From contig FSRV01000001.1 in assembly GCA_900142905.1 (NCBI GenBank), forward strand, positions 4,650,001 through 4,714,000: a DNA stretch of 64,000 nucleotides, written 5' to 3'. Below the pieces are notes generated by a model that worked only from the letters and a program-made list of their open reading frames with translations, was not told the DNA's origin and ran no database searches. The DNA is from Burkholderia sp. GAS332. Its GTDB lineage: Bacteria; Pseudomonadota; Gammaproteobacteria; Burkholderiales; Burkholderiaceae. This document shows, one piece after another, positions 26,789 through 36,362 of this stretch. The translations under genes were made by a program, and so were the position numbers. The first letter of the stretch is position 1. Each line of letters starts with the position of its first letter.

Positions 26789-28402
26789 TTACTCGACGGT
26801 CGGCGGGTGTTCGAACGTGTGGAACGGAGCCGGGCTCGGCACGGTCCATTCGAGGCCCGTTGCGCCGTCCCACGGCTTGTCGCCTGCTTTTTCGTGCTCG
26901 CCACCGCCACGGTAGGCCGGCAGTGCAACCGCGAACAGGAAGTACACCTGTGCCAGACCGAAGCCGAATGCGCCGATCGAGATCACCTGGTTCCAGTCGG
27001 TGAACTGAGCCGGGTAGTCAGCGTAACGACGCGGCATACCTGCGAGACCGACAAAGTGCATCGGCAGGAACGCGAGGTTGAAGAAGAACATCGACGCCCA
27101 GAAGTGGATCTTGCCGCGCGTTTCGTTGTACATCCAGCCGGTCCACTTCGGCGACCAGTAGTACCACCCGGAGAACAACGCGAAGAGAGAACCCGCCACT
27201 AGCACGTAGTGGAAGTGCGCCACCACGAAATAAGTCCCGTGATACTGGATGTCGAGCGGCGCCATAGCCAGCATCAGACCCGACAGACCGCCGAACGTGA
27301 ACACCAGCAGGAAGCCGACCGCGAACAGCATAGGCGTTTCGAAGGACAGCGAACCGCGCCACATGGTCGCGACCCAGTTGAACACCTTCACACCCGTCGG
27401 CACGGCGATCAGCATCGTCGCGTACATGAAGAACAGCTGGCCCGTCACCGGCATGCCGGTTGCGAACATGTGGTGCGCCCACACCATGAACGACAGAATC
27501 GCGATCGACGAGGTTGCGTACACCATCGAGCTATAGCCGAACAGCGGCTTGCGCGAGAACGCCGGGATCACCTGCGACACGATCCCGAACGCCGGCAAGA
27601 TCATGATGTACACCTCGGGGTGCCCGAAGAACCAGAAGATATGCTGGTACATCACCGGGTCGCCGCCGCCTGCCGCGTTGAAGAACGACGTGCCGAAGTG
27701 GCGATCGAACAGCACCATGGTGATCGCGCCTGCCAGAACCGGCATCACCGCAATCAGCAGGTACGCGGTGATCAGCCACGTCCAGACGAACATCGGCATC
27801 TTCATCAGCGTGAGGCCAGGTGCGCGCATGTTCAGGATCGTCACAACGATGTTGATCCCGCCCATGATCGACGAAGCACCCATCAAGTGGATCGCGAAAA
27901 TCGCGAAGTCCATGCCCGGGCCCATCTGCGTCGACAACGGCGCGTACAGCGTCCAGCCCGCGGCGGTCGCGCCGCCCGGTGCGAAGAACGAACCGACCAG
28001 CAACACCGCAGCCACCGGCAGCAGCCAGAAGCTGAAGTTGTTCATCCGTGCAAAAGCCATGTCCGATGCGCCGATCTGCAGCGGCACCATCCAGTTCGCG
28101 AAGCCGACGAAGGCCGGCATGATCGCGCCGAACACCATGATCAGGCCGTGCATGGTGGTCAACTGGTTGAAGAACTCGGGGCGCATGATCTGCAGACCCG
28201 GCTCGAACAGTTCGGCACGGATCATCAGCGCCATCACGCCCCCGGAGAGGAACATGGTGAACGAGAAGATCAGGTACAGCGTACCGATGTCCTTGTGATT
28301 GGTTGCGAACAGCCAACGACGCCAGCCATGCGGCGTTTCGTGGGCATGGTCGCCGTGTACGTGCTCGTGGCCCGCGGTTACATCGTGTCCGATGCTAGAC
28401 AT
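26789..28402 (-). CDS. ctaD: Cytochrome c oxidase subunit I
   Basis: The catalytic subunit of the aa3-type oxidase, 537 residues, twelve hydrophobic segments. Haem a and CuB ligands are in their usual motifs: TTMHGLIMVFG, the cross-linked HisTyr region WFFGHPEVYIMILPAFGIVS, the HH pair in MVWAHHMFATGM, and VVAHFHYVLVAGS near the C-terminal half. The proton-channel Glu of A1-type enzymes lies in the HPEV segment's helix. A His-rich N-terminus (GHEHVHGDHAHE) precedes the first helix. Follows coxB by 44 bases. Confidence 0.97.
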   Translation of the reverse strand: MSSIGHDVTAGHEHVHGDHAHETPHGWRRWLFATNHKDIGTLYLIFSFTMFLSGGVMALMIRAELFEPGLQIMRPEFFNQLTTMHGLIMVFGAIMPAFVGFANWMVPLQIGASDMAFARMNNFSFWLLPVAAVLLVGSFFAPGGATAAGWTLYAPLSTQMGPGMDFAIFAIHLMGASSIMGGINIVVTILNMRAPGLTLMKMPMFVWTWLITAYLLIAVMPVLAGAITMVLFDRHFGTSFFNAAGGGDPVMYQHIFWFFGHPEVYIMILPAFGIVSQVIPAFSRKPLFGYSSMVYATSSIAILSFMVWAHHMFATGMPVTGQLFFMYATMLIAVPTGVKVFNWVATMWRGSLSFETPMLFAVGFLLVFTFGGLSGLMLAMAPLDIQYHGTYFVVAHFHYVLVAGSLFALFSGWYYWSPKWTGWMYNETRGKIHFWASMFFFNLAFLPMHFVGLAGMPRRYADYPAQFTDWNQVISIGAFGFGLAQVYFLFAVALPAYRGGGEHEKAGDKPWDGATGLEWTVPSPAPFHTFEHPPTVE

Positions 28403-28446
28403 GACAATCTCCTAATACGAATACTGCGGTGCTGACCATGAACACG

Positions 28447-30057
28447 TCAGGCAGCCGGGCTGATCTGGACACGCCGGGCTTCTTTCGCGTCGCCGCCGCC
28501 CGTGATCGTTTCCGGCTTTTTCAAAATAATATGGTCTTCGGCAATGCCGGCTGCTTTCAGCGCGTCGCGCACGGCTTCGGCACGCGTCTTCGCGAGCTTC
28601 GCGTTGACGTCGGCTGAGCCGGTGGCGTCGGTGTAACCCGACAGCGTGAACTTTGCGTCCGGGTGCGCTTTCGCGTAGGCCGCGGCCGCGTCGACCGCTG
28701 CTTTCGCGTCGGCCGGCAGCGTGCTCTTGCCGGTCTCGAAGTAGACGTTCGCCGGCAATGCCGCTGCTTGCGATGCTGCCGCGCTGTCCGAACCGGCCGC
28801 AGCCACGTCGGCACCTGAGGCACCCGCTGCGCCCGAAGCTTCGGCACCCGCGCCGCTCGCTGCTGCGCCCGCGTCGGCCAGATGATTGCCGCCTTCCGGC
28901 AGCTTGCCGTTGCGCGCATCCAGCACTTGCTTCGGCTGGAGAATGTCGCCGGTGTGGTTGCCCCACGAATTACGTTCGAACGTGATGACCGAAGCGATTT
29001 CGACGTCGTTCAACGTCGGCGCCCACGAAGGCATCGCGTTCTTGCCCTTCAGCACGAGGCTCACGTGGTCGGCGATCGGGCCGTTGGCGATCTTGCTGCC
29101 GTCCAGCGCCGGGAATACGCCGGCACCCTTGCCGGTCGGCTGGTGGCAGACCGCGCAGTTCGATGCGTACACCTTGCCGCCGCGCTCCATCAACTCGGCC
29201 ATCGTGTAGGTCTTGTTCGGGTCGTCCTGGCCAGCGGCCATTTTCTGCTTCTGCGTATCGACCCACTTCGCGTAGTCGTCTGCCGACAGCACTTCGACCA
29301 CCACCGGCATGAACGCGTGTTCCTTGCCGCACAGTTCGGTACAGAAGCCGCGGAACGTGCCGGTCTTGTCAGCCTTGAACCACGTGTCGCGCACGAAACC
29401 CGGAATCGCATCCTGCTTCACGCCGAAAGCCGGCACGTACCAGGAGTGGACCACGTCGTTCGCGGTGGTGATGATGCGGATTTTCTTGTCGACCGGGACG
29501 ACGAGCGGATTGTCGACTTCCTGCAGATACGTGGTGGAAATCGGTTCACGGCCATCGGTCTCCGCACGCGGCGTGGCCAGCGTGGACAGGAAGCTGATGC
29601 CCTCGCCCGGACCCTTCACGTAGTCGTAGCCCCATTTCCACTGGTAGCCCGTGACCTTGATGGTGAGGTCGGCGTTGGTGGTGTCCTTCATCGCCACGAC
29701 GGTCTTGGTGGCGGGGAGCGCCATCAGCACGACGATGATGAACGGCACGATCGTCCAGATGATTTCGACGGTGGTGCTTTCGTGGAAATGGGAAGCCTTA
29801 TGGCCTTTCGATTTGCGGTGCGCAAACATCGAATAGAACATCACGCCGAACACGCCGACGAAGATCACCGTGCAAAGAACCAGCATGAACATGTGGAGGC
29901 TGAAGAGCTCCTCAGCGATTTTTGTCGCAGGCGGCTGGAGATTGATCTCGTTGACGGCAGGGCCGCCCGGAACATCGCCCACTGCCAGGGCCGCACCGGC
30001 GAAAAGCAGTCCGCTCATCGCCAGCACGCCCATGAGGGCTCGCTTGATTGTTTTCAT
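28447..30057 (-). CDS. coxB: Cytochrome c oxidase subunit II with cytochrome c and OmpA-like domains
   Basis: A 536-residue three-part subunit II. After a signal sequence, two membrane helices (about 47-72 and 90-112) precede the CuA domain, whose ligands are seen in FCTELCGKEHAFMPVVVEV. A cytochrome c domain follows with haem motif CAVCH (about 310) and the Met-ligand segment. An Ala-rich linker leads to a C-terminal OmpA-like domain (about 440-530: VYFETGKSTLPADAK, LSGYTDATGSADVNAKLAKT), normally a peptidoglycan-binding fold. Subunit II is usually 260-400 residues. ATG 30057 has AGGAAG upstream. First gene of the cox operon. Confidence 0.93.
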   Translation of the reverse strand: MKTIKRALMGVLAMSGLLFAGAALAVGDVPGGPAVNEINLQPPATKIAEELFSLHMFMLVLCTVIFVGVFGVMFYSMFAHRKSKGHKASHFHESTTVEIIWTIVPFIIVVLMALPATKTVVAMKDTTNADLTIKVTGYQWKWGYDYVKGPGEGISFLSTLATPRAETDGREPISTTYLQEVDNPLVVPVDKKIRIITTANDVVHSWYVPAFGVKQDAIPGFVRDTWFKADKTGTFRGFCTELCGKEHAFMPVVVEVLSADDYAKWVDTQKQKMAAGQDDPNKTYTMAELMERGGKVYASNCAVCHQPTGKGAGVFPALDGSKIANGPIADHVSLVLKGKNAMPSWAPTLNDVEIASVITFERNSWGNHTGDILQPKQVLDARNGKLPEGGNHLADAGAAASGAGAEASGAAGASGADVAAAGSDSAAASQAAALPANVYFETGKSTLPADAKAAVDAAAAYAKAHPDAKFTLSGYTDATGSADVNAKLAKTRAEAVRDALKAAGIAEDHIILKKPETITGGGDAKEARRVQISPAA

Positions 30058-30147
30058 AGCTTCCTTACCCAAAATTTCCATTCAAACCCTCGACCCCGCT
30101 GGCAGGCTGTCTCGCGCTCCCCTTGAACGCCGCGCGTCTCAACACGT

Positions 30148-30621
30148 CTAACACCGTGTGAGCCACATACGCAGTTCGCCTGCGAACTGCGCGCGCCGAT
30201 ACTGCGCGAGATGTTGCCCGATCATGATCGTCTGGCCGCGCGAGACCAGTTTGATCTGGTCACGCGGCGTTGCACCCGGTTCGATCCGCACCCAGCGCGG
30301 ATTGAATTCGAACTGCGTGAGCCGTTCGGCGCTGACCTGCTCGATCACGAGCCGGTTCTGAAACAACCGGACGCGCTCGTAATCGACAGCATGACGCGCA
30401 TATATGGCAAACGCGATGCCCACCGCCAGCAATTCGATACCGGTGAACGGCAACACCAGCCAGGCGCCGACCAGAACCAGCATGAAAGCAATTGCCAACG
30501 AGAACAACGCAAGCGATACGTAGAAACCTACAAACTGCCGCGGCGACAATGAACAGTTGCGCTTCATCGTCCAGTCTTTGAGAACGGGTTCCGAATCCGC
30601 CAGCAGATCTGATGCTTCCAT
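30148..30621 (-). CDS. DUF2244 membrane protein
   Basis: A 157-residue protein with two adjacent membrane helices (about 32-80) and a C-terminal soluble part. Typical DUF2244 features are the motif RNCSLSPRQ before the helices and the FEFNPRWVRIE segment after them. It is encoded just before coxB on the same strand, as in related genomes; no function is known. ATG 30621 has GGAGG five to six bases upstream, favouring it over ATG 30696. Confidence 0.8.
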   Translation of the reverse strand: MEASDLLADSEPVLKDWTMKRNCSLSPRQFVGFYVSLALFSLAIAFMLVLVGAWLVLPFTGIELLAVGIAFAIYARHAVDYERVRLFQNRLVIEQVSAERLTQFEFNPRWVRIEPGATPRDQIKLVSRGQTIMIGQHLAQYRRAQFAGELRMWLTRC

Positions 30622-30933
30622 CGCTGCCTCCTGCCGACTGTCACCAATCGCTGCCTGCGGCCCTTGCTCGCGACCGCTGAACAGCCACTCAATCACCGCC
30701 GCGCCACTTCATGTTGCAGCCCTATGCCTCGGGCCTGCCGCCCCAAATGTGGGAACTCCGGGCGACAAACTGACGCATTATAGGCGCGATCCATAGCATC
30801 CACAAGCAAGCCTCAATCGGCTCACAAGCCAGGTGGGACAAGCCTCCGCGCTGTTTTGGCACTGCTTTCGCGGGTCTTTTGAAGCGGTAATTTCAGACAT
30901 AACAGATGTCCTCTTTACCGCTTCATTGATTCC
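30622..30933. other. Gap between bioC and the DUF2244 gene
   Basis: Contains a long imperfect stem-loop at 30880-30925 and should contain the promoter of the DUF2244/cox genes, which I could not place with confidence. Confidence 0.4.
30880..30925. repeat. Long inverted repeat after bioC
   Basis: TGAAGCGGTAA (30880-30890) pairs perfectly with TTACCGCTTCA (30915-30925), and inside the loop GACAT and ATGTC pair again. No T-run follows on either strand. It may stabilise the bioC mRNA end or terminate with Rho. Confidence 0.5.
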
Positions 30934-31899
30934 TCACCGGTTCCTCGACGAACCTCGTCCGATATCCTCGATCCGCACGATCCCATGACCTTCAGCCGTG
31001 GTGCGCGGCACGGCTTTCCAGGCGTGGCCGTAGATCACTTCGAAGGTCAGCGCGATCGTGCCGTCGGCGCGCCGACGGGCTTCGAGCGCCGCCAGCAAAG
31101 CCTTGTGCAGCCTGCGCGCGACAGCATTCGAGGTGGCCTCGCGTTCAAACGGATAGGCACCCCAGCGGCGCACGTCCGCGAGCAGCGACTCGGGCGACTT
31201 ATAGGTAATAGTGAGCGTTTCCTGGTCCATCACCGGAATCTCGAAACCGCTCTCGACCAGCATATCCCCAAGGTCGTGCATGTCGACAAAGTCGATCACA
31301 TGCTTACGCGAAGCAACGCCGTGGACCGCCTCGACCTCGGCGTAGGCGCCACGCAATTCCTTCAGCGAATCGGGACCGAGCGTGCTGAACATCAGCAGGC
31401 CGTTCACTTTCAGCACCCGTTGCCACTCAGGAAACACGAGATCCGGCCGCGAGTGCCAGTGCAAGGCGAGATTGGACCAGATGAATTCGAAGGCGCCGGC
31501 CGCGAACGGGAGTGCCGAGAAGTCGGCCTGCGCGAAGCGCGGACCGCGGGCGCCGAGCGCCTTGCCGAGCGTTGCGGGTAGAAAGCGCCGCCAACTCGTG
31601 TCGCCGGAATCGTGACGCAGCGCGCGCGCGAGCATGCCATGCGAGAGGTCGGTGCCGAACACCGGCGCCTCGGGAAAGCGTTCACGCAATGCGGGGATGT
31701 CTTCGCCCGCGCCGCAACCGGCGTCGAGCACGCTCGCCGGCGTGACCTTGATGTAGTCGAGGCGCTCGCGCATGCGCTGCGCGATTTCGCGCGGCAGGAA
31801 CGCGACGTCGTCGAAAGTCGCGGCACGGCGGTCGAAAATCTGCCTGAGGCGCCGGGAATCATAGGCCGGACGGCCAGATTGAGACGAAGTTGGGGGCAT
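30934..31899 (-). CDS. bioC: Malonyl-ACP O-methyltransferase BioC
   Basis: A 321-residue SAM-dependent methyltransferase. Class I motif SVLDAGCGAGED (about 56-67), then GTDLSHGML and FIWSNLALHWHSRP, the last being typical of BioC. BioC methylates malonyl-ACP to start pimelate synthesis for biotin. No other bio gene is adjacent. ATG 31899 avoids an unlikely N-terminal extension from 31923. Divergent from comF. Confidence 0.85.
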   Translation of the reverse strand: MPPTSSQSGRPAYDSRRLRQIFDRRAATFDDVAFLPREIAQRMRERLDYIKVTPASVLDAGCGAGEDIPALRERFPEAPVFGTDLSHGMLARALRHDSGDTSWRRFLPATLGKALGARGPRFAQADFSALPFAAGAFEFIWSNLALHWHSRPDLVFPEWQRVLKVNGLLMFSTLGPDSLKELRGAYAEVEAVHGVASRKHVIDFVDMHDLGDMLVESGFEIPVMDQETLTITYKSPESLLADVRRWGAYPFEREATSNAVARRLHKALLAALEARRRADGTIALTFEVIYGHAWKAVPRTTAEGHGIVRIEDIGRGSSRNR

Positions 31900-31983
31900 G
31901 GGTGTCGTTCTGGCGTAGAGCACGAAGTATACTCGCTCGCTTCCTCCCCTTCAGCGTGAAAGGCCTTCGCGGGCGGTCCAATC

Positions 31984-32778
31984 ATGCCACTCCGACAAAA
32001 ATCTTCGTCTTCCGGCGGCCCGGCCGCGGGTTTTGCGCGTTTCGCGCGCGGCGTCTATTCGGCGTGGCCGTATGTGATGCAAGCGGCACTGCCGAACCTG
32101 TGCGCACTATGCGGCAATTTGTCGCACAAGACGTTGTGTGGCGGTTGCGACGAGACGTATTGGAACGAAGGCAGGTTGCGCTGCACGGTGTGCGCGGTCC
32201 CGTTGTCCGGAACGCGCCCGGCAGGTCACGCGCACTATCGCTGCGCGGATTGCATCGGCGAGCCGCCGCCGTTCGAAGCGACTTTTGCGCTCGCCGATTA
32301 CCGCCAGCCGCTCGACGCCTTGGCGCTCGGCCTCAAATTCCGCGCCCGGCTGATGCTGGCGCGCGAGTTTGCGCGACTCCTTGCTCGTCTCGCGGGGGAC
32401 TCATGGAAAGACGCATCCGAAAAACCCGATGTGCTTGCGCCCGTGCCGCTGGCCAAGCAACGTCTTATCGAGCGTGGCTACAACCAGGCCTGGCAGATTG
32501 CCCGGCCATTGGCCCGCGCGCTGAATGTGCGCAGCGACGCCACCTTGCTGCGCCGTGTGATCCACACCGCGCCACAATCCCGGCTCGACTTGGACGCGCG
32601 CCGGTTGAACGTGGGCCGCGCCTTCGAAGTCGTCAAACCGGTGCACGGTCTGCACGTCGGCATTGTCGACGATGTCATGACGACCGGTGCGACGCTCGAA
32701 GCGCTGGCACGTACGCTCAAAGCCGCCGGTGCGCGGCGCGTCACCAACTTCGTCGCCCTGCGCACGCCGAAAAACTAG
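31984..32778 (+). CDS. comF: ComF-family phosphoribosyltransferase-like protein
   Basis: A 264-residue ComF protein. The N-terminus carries a Cys-rich zinc-binding part (CALCGN, CGGCDE, CTVCAVP, CADCIGEPPP), then a phosphoribosyltransferase fold with the PRPP loop HVGIVDDVMTTGATLEALA. ComF proteins are linked to DNA uptake in competent bacteria and are widespread otherwise. trmL follows 18 bases later, so they may be co-transcribed. Confidence 0.9.
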   Translation: MPLRQKSSSSGGPAAGFARFARGVYSAWPYVMQAALPNLCALCGNLSHKTLCGGCDETYWNEGRLRCTVCAVPLSGTRPAGHAHYRCADCIGEPPPFEATFALADYRQPLDALALGLKFRARLMLAREFARLLARLAGDSWKDASEKPDVLAPVPLAKQRLIERGYNQAWQIARPLARALNVRSDATLLRRVIHTAPQSRLDLDARRLNVGRAFEVVKPVHGLHVGIVDDVMTTGATLEALARTLKAAGARRVTNFVALRTPKN

Positions 32779-32796
32779 TCTCTACCTGGTCTCATC

Positions 32797-33267
32797 ATGT
32801 TCAATGTCGTTCTCGTCGAACCCGAAATCCCGCCGAACACCGGCAATGTCATCCGCCTGTGCGCCAACACCGGCGCGCGACTGCATCTGATCGAGCCGCT
32901 CGGCTTTCCACTCGACGACGCCAAGTTGCGCCGCGCCGGACTCGACTACCACGAGTACGCGCAGATGAACGTGCACGCCGATTGGGCAGCGTTCGTCGCG
33001 AAGGAAACGCCCGATCCCGCGCGGATGTTCGCCTTCACCACCCGCGGGTCGGGCCGGTTTCACGAGCATGCGTTTCAATCCGGCGACTGGTTCGTGTTCG
33101 GCGCCGAAACGCGCGGCCTGCCTGACACGGTGCTCGATCAATTCGCCAATGAACAACGCGTGCGTCTGCCGATGCGCCCGGGCAACCGCAGCCTGAATCT
33201 CTCGAATACGGTCGCCGTGGTGGTGTTCGAAGCGTGGCGTCAGACTGGCTTCGACGGCGGCGCCTGA
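32797..33267 (+). CDS. trmL: tRNA (cytidine/uridine-34 2'-O)-methyltransferase TrmL
   Basis: A 156-residue SPOUT methyltransferase that modifies the wobble base of tRNA-Leu. Knot-region motifs are clear: [20 protein letters not shown] at 7-26, FGAETRGLP, and the C-terminal [20 protein letters not shown]. Its last 28 bases overlap the convergent macro-domain gene. Confidence 0.93.
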   Translation: MFNVVLVEPEIPPNTGNVIRLCANTGARLHLIEPLGFPLDDAKLRRAGLDYHEYAQMNVHADWAAFVAKETPDPARMFAFTTRGSGRFHEHAFQSGDWFVFGAETRGLPDTVLDQFANEQRVRLPMRPGNRSLNLSNTVAVVVFEAWRQTGFDGGA

Positions 33268-33788
33268 CGGCGTTTCAATTCGGCTTCGTAAAGCGCGAGC
33301 ATGGCAGCGTCGAAACACGCGAACACTACACGCTCGATCTTCGGCGTACGCGGCAAGGTTTCGAGTACGGTGCCGACGGCAATCCGCACCGCCTCGTCAG
33401 CGGGAAAATGGTAGATGCCGCAACTAATCGCGGGAAACGCAATGCTCGTGCAACGAGCCTGATGCGCCACCTCGAGTGCGCGCTGATAGCAGGAGGCGAG
33501 AAGGTCGGCCTCGCCATGCGCACCGCCCCGCCACACGGGGCCAACCGCGTGAATCACATGTTTGGCCGGCAAGCGGTAGCCGCCGGTGATCTTTGCGTCG
33601 CCGGTCGCGCAGCCGCCGAGCGCCTCGCACTCATGCACCAATTCCTTGCCGGCCGCGCGGTGAATCGCCCCGTCCACACCGCCCCCGCCTAACAACGAGG
33701 TGTTCGCGGCGTTGACGATCGCGTCCACGGCGAGCGTCGTGATATCGACCGCGCACGCTTCTAGCGTGCAATTGTTGAAACTGAGCAT
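33240..33788 (-). CDS. ymdB: Macro-domain O-acetyl-ADP-ribose deacetylase
   Basis: A 182-residue single macro-domain protein of the YmdB type. It has [20 protein letters not shown], which binds ADP-ribose and holds the catalytic Asn/Asp, and ISCGIYHFP in the second loop. Such enzymes remove the acetyl group of O-acetyl-ADP-ribose or ADP-ribose from proteins. ATG 33788 follows GAGG by six bases. Its 3' end overlaps that of trmL by 28 bases on the opposite strand. Confidence 0.92.
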   Translation of the reverse strand: MLSFNNCTLEACAVDITTLAVDAIVNAANTSLLGGGGVDGAIHRAAGKELVHECEALGGCATGDAKITGGYRLPAKHVIHAVGPVWRGGAHGEADLLASCYQRALEVAHQARCTSIAFPAISCGIYHFPADEAVRIAVGTVLETLPRTPKIERVVFACFDAAMLALYEAELKRRQAPPSKPV

Positions 33789-33886
33789 GGGAGACCTCGC
33801 TGGTCCGAAGCGTCGATAAGACGTCGGACAGCGATGGCAGGCAGCCGTTCAGCGCGTTTCCGCGCCAAACGGCTGAAAGACGAGAC

Positions 33887-34885
33887 TTATTCTGCTTTCG
33901 AATCGCGCCGCAGCAGGGCGCTGACGGCGTCGCGAGGCGCCACACCGTCGAACAGCACGGCGCAGACTGCCTGCGTGATCGGCATCTCGATCGCATGAGC
34001 GCGAGCGATCGCCAGTACGGCTTGCGCACAACGCACGCCTTCAGCCACGTGCCCGAGGCCACCGAGAATATCGTCGAGCGTACGGCCTGCGGCGAGCTGC
34101 AGGCCGACCGTACGATTGCGTGACAGATCGCCCGTGGCGGTCAGGATCAGATCGCCGAGACCGGTCAAACCGGTGAACGTCTCCGCCCGGCCGCCGAGCA
34201 TCACGCCGAGGCGCGACATTTCAGCAAGACCACGCGTAATCAGCGCGGCGCGCGCATTGAGACCGAGGCCAAGGCCATCGGCAATACCGGTGGCAATCGC
34301 CAGCACGTTCTTCACCGCGCCGCCCACTTCCACACCGACGATATCGTCGCCGGTATAGATGCGCATGGCGCCATGATGAAACGCTGCGACCGTGCGCTCG
34401 CGGCACGCCAACGACGTACTTGCGATCGTCAACGCGACCGGCAAGCCCTGCCCGACTTCGCGCGCGAAGCTCGGGCCCGACAGCACACCGTTGCTGCCAT
34501 GCCCCGGCAATTCAGCCGCGACCACCTGATGCGGCAACAACTGCGAGTCGGCTTCGAAACCTTTGCACAACCACACCACGTGCGCCGGCACTTTGCCCGC
34601 GTCGCGCATCGCCCGGAACAGACCCCGCAGACCGGCGACGGGCGTCGCCACGACGCATAACGCGTCGTCGGCGAGCGCATGGTCGAGCGCTGCGTTCAGA
34701 TCGGCTTCATAGCGAAGGGACGGCGGCAACGCCACGCCCGCCAGATAGCGGGCGTTTTCGTGCGAAGCCGAGATCTCGGCAATGAGCGCGGGTTCGCGCG
34801 CCCACAGCACCGTGTCGTGCCGCGCGGCCAGGTGGCCGGCGAGGGCTGTGCCCCATGCACCGGCGCCGAGGACAGCAACCTTCAT
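33887..34885 (-). CDS. gpsA: Glycerol-3-phosphate dehydrogenase [NAD(P)+]
   Basis: A 332-residue enzyme that reduces dihydroxyacetone phosphate to sn-glycerol 3-phosphate for phospholipid synthesis. Rossmann loop [16 protein letters not shown] at 5-20, the catalytic region with the conserved Lys in [20 protein letters not shown], and the substrate region [19 protein letters not shown] 34885 gives the usual MKVAVLGAG start. It follows secB by 21 bases; secB-gpsA neighbouring is common in proteobacteria. Confidence 0.96.
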   Translation of the reverse strand: MKVAVLGAGAWGTALAGHLAARHDTVLWAREPALIAEISASHENARYLAGVALPPSLRYEADLNAALDHALADDALCVVATPVAGLRGLFRAMRDAGKVPAHVVWLCKGFEADSQLLPHQVVAAELPGHGSNGVLSGPSFAREVGQGLPVALTIASTSLACRERTVAAFHHGAMRIYTGDDIVGVEVGGAVKNVLAIATGIADGLGLGLNARAALITRGLAEMSRLGVMLGGRAETFTGLTGLGDLILTATGDLSRNRTVGLQLAAGRTLDDILGGLGHVAEGVRCAQAVLAIARAHAIEMPITQAVCAVLFDGVAPRDAVSALLRRDSKAE

Positions 34886-34906
34886 AGCCGGCACCGAACG
34901 GACGCG

Positions 34907-35377
34907 TTAATGCGTGACGCCGTTTTGCGCCGCGCCTTCCTGGCCGCCCATTTGCGCGAGACGTTGCTCATACAGCGCCTGGAAGTTGATCTCGGCGAGG
35001 TGGATCGGCGGGAAGCCTGCGCGGGTGATCGCGTCAGCGATGTTCGAGCGCAGGTACGGGAACAGGATCGTCGGGCAGGCGATGCCGACCAGCGGATCGA
35101 TCTGCTCAGCCGGAATGTTGCGGATGTCGAAAATGCCGGCTTGCTTGGCTTCGATCAGGAACGCAACCTTGTCCGACACCTTGGCCGTGACCGTGCCCGT
35201 CACGAGGATTTCGAACACGGTGTCGGCGAGGCGCTCGGCCTTCACGTCGACTTCGACTTCGACCGACGGCATTTCCTGCTCGAGGAAGATGCCCGGCGAA
35301 TTCGGCTGCTCGAGCGACATGTCCTTCAGGTAGATGCGCTGGATGTTGAAGAACGGCTGGTTATTCTCGTCGGACAT
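34907..35377 (-). CDS. secB: Protein-export chaperone SecB
   Basis: A 156-residue SecB, the cytoplasmic tetrameric chaperone that keeps preproteins unfolded and hands them to SecA. The family segment [20 protein letters not shown] and the C-terminal [20 protein letters not shown] are plain. ATG 35377 is the conventional start. It belongs to the cluster rhodanese-grxC-secB-gpsA. Confidence 0.96.
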   Translation of the reverse strand: MSDENNQPFFNIQRIYLKDMSLEQPNSPGIFLEQEMPSVEVEVDVKAERLADTVFEILVTGTVTAKVSDKVAFLIEAKQAGIFDIRNIPAEQIDPLVGIACPTILFPYLRSNIADAITRAGFPPIHLAEINFQALYEQRLAQMGGQEGAAQNGVTH

Positions 35378-35542
35378 GATTGAGTGATTCCCTGATAGGT
35401 ATACATGGCGGCGGCCCATGACGTCACGGACCGCCAGATCGTTGCGGCGCACTGCCCGCCTTGCAAAAGCGGGAGCGTACCGGCTTGTATTTCATCCGCC
35501 CCATTCACGCGCCGGCTGGCGTGTGAATTCAGGCAACTTCGT

Positions 35543-35803
35543 TCAGGCAGCTTCGAGCAGAGGCATCAAACCGCCCGCGCGGTCGAGCGCGGACAGGTCA
35601 TCGTACCCGCCGACATGCGTCTCGCCGATGAACACCTGCGGCACCGTACGGCGACCGGTCCGGGTCATCATTTCTTCACGCCGGGCCGGGTCTTTGTCGA
35701 TCAGTACCTTTTCAACGTGCTCGACGCCGCGCGACTTTAAAAGACGTTCGGCCATCTGGCAATACGGGCACACCTGCGTGCTGTACATGATCACTTTGTT
35801 CAC
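35543..35803 (-). CDS. grxC: Glutaredoxin 3
   Basis: An 86-residue class I glutaredoxin with the dithiol active site VCPYCQ (about 11-16), the cis-proline TVPQVFIG and GGYDDLSALD at the glutathione site. Start GTG 35803 has AAGGAG seven bases upstream and overlaps the rhodanese stop by four bases (GTGA), so they are coupled. Confidence 0.93.
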   Translation of the reverse strand: MNKVIMYSTQVCPYCQMAERLLKSRGVEHVEKVLIDKDPARREEMMTRTGRRTVPQVFIGETHVGGYDDLSALDRAGGLMPLLEAA

Positions 35804-36225
35804 TTGGCTGCTCCTTGTTTCACAACCGGCATGCCGGCCTTCTGCCAGGCGTCGACACCACCTTCGAGAACATGGACTTCGGCGTATCCGGCATCTTGCA
35901 CGATACGCGCTGCCTTGTTCGACTGCTGGCCGGTCTGGCACACCAGCAGCACCGGGTTGTTCTTATTCTTCACGAGTTGCGCGACTTTCGCCTGCAACTC
36001 GGCAAATTCAAGCTGCCGCGCCGCAGGCAAATGGCCCTTGGCAAAATCAGCGGACGGACGCAGATCGATGACCGTTGCATTGCGCCGGTTGATCAGTTGG
36101 GTCGCCTCAGCGGCCGACAGGCCCCCGCGGCCACGCCGGCTGATCGTCGGCCACAGCAGCAACCCACCGGAGATGAGGACGATTGCGATCAGTACAAGGT
36201 TTGTGTAATCAGTGAAAAACTTCAC
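35800..36225 (-). CDS. Membrane-anchored rhodanese-like protein
   Basis: A 141-residue protein with an N-terminal membrane helix (about 6-25) and a single rhodanese domain carrying the catalytic Cys in LLVCQTGQQSNKAA. It may move sulfur between carriers or reduce disulfides together with GrxC. GTG 36225 is preferred as start: GGCGGA lies seven bases before it and the -10 element at 36277-36272 would exclude the longer form from 36273. Confidence 0.85.
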   Translation of the reverse strand: MKFFTDYTNLVLIAIVLISGGLLLWPTISRRGRGGLSAAEATQLINRRNATVIDLRPSADFAKGHLPAARQLEFAELQAKVAQLVKNKNNPVLLVCQTGQQSNKAARIVQDAGYAEVHVLEGGVDAWQKAGMPVVKQGAAK

Positions 36226-36362
36226 GGAAAATCCGCCGAAAAAGAGAGAAATCGAAAAGGGCAATCCACCCATTATAAAATAACCGTCTGACGCGATGGC
36301 GACGCTCCTTTAAAGGACCCTCGCAACGCTTTACCGCTTCCTTACTACCGACCGGCAATCTC

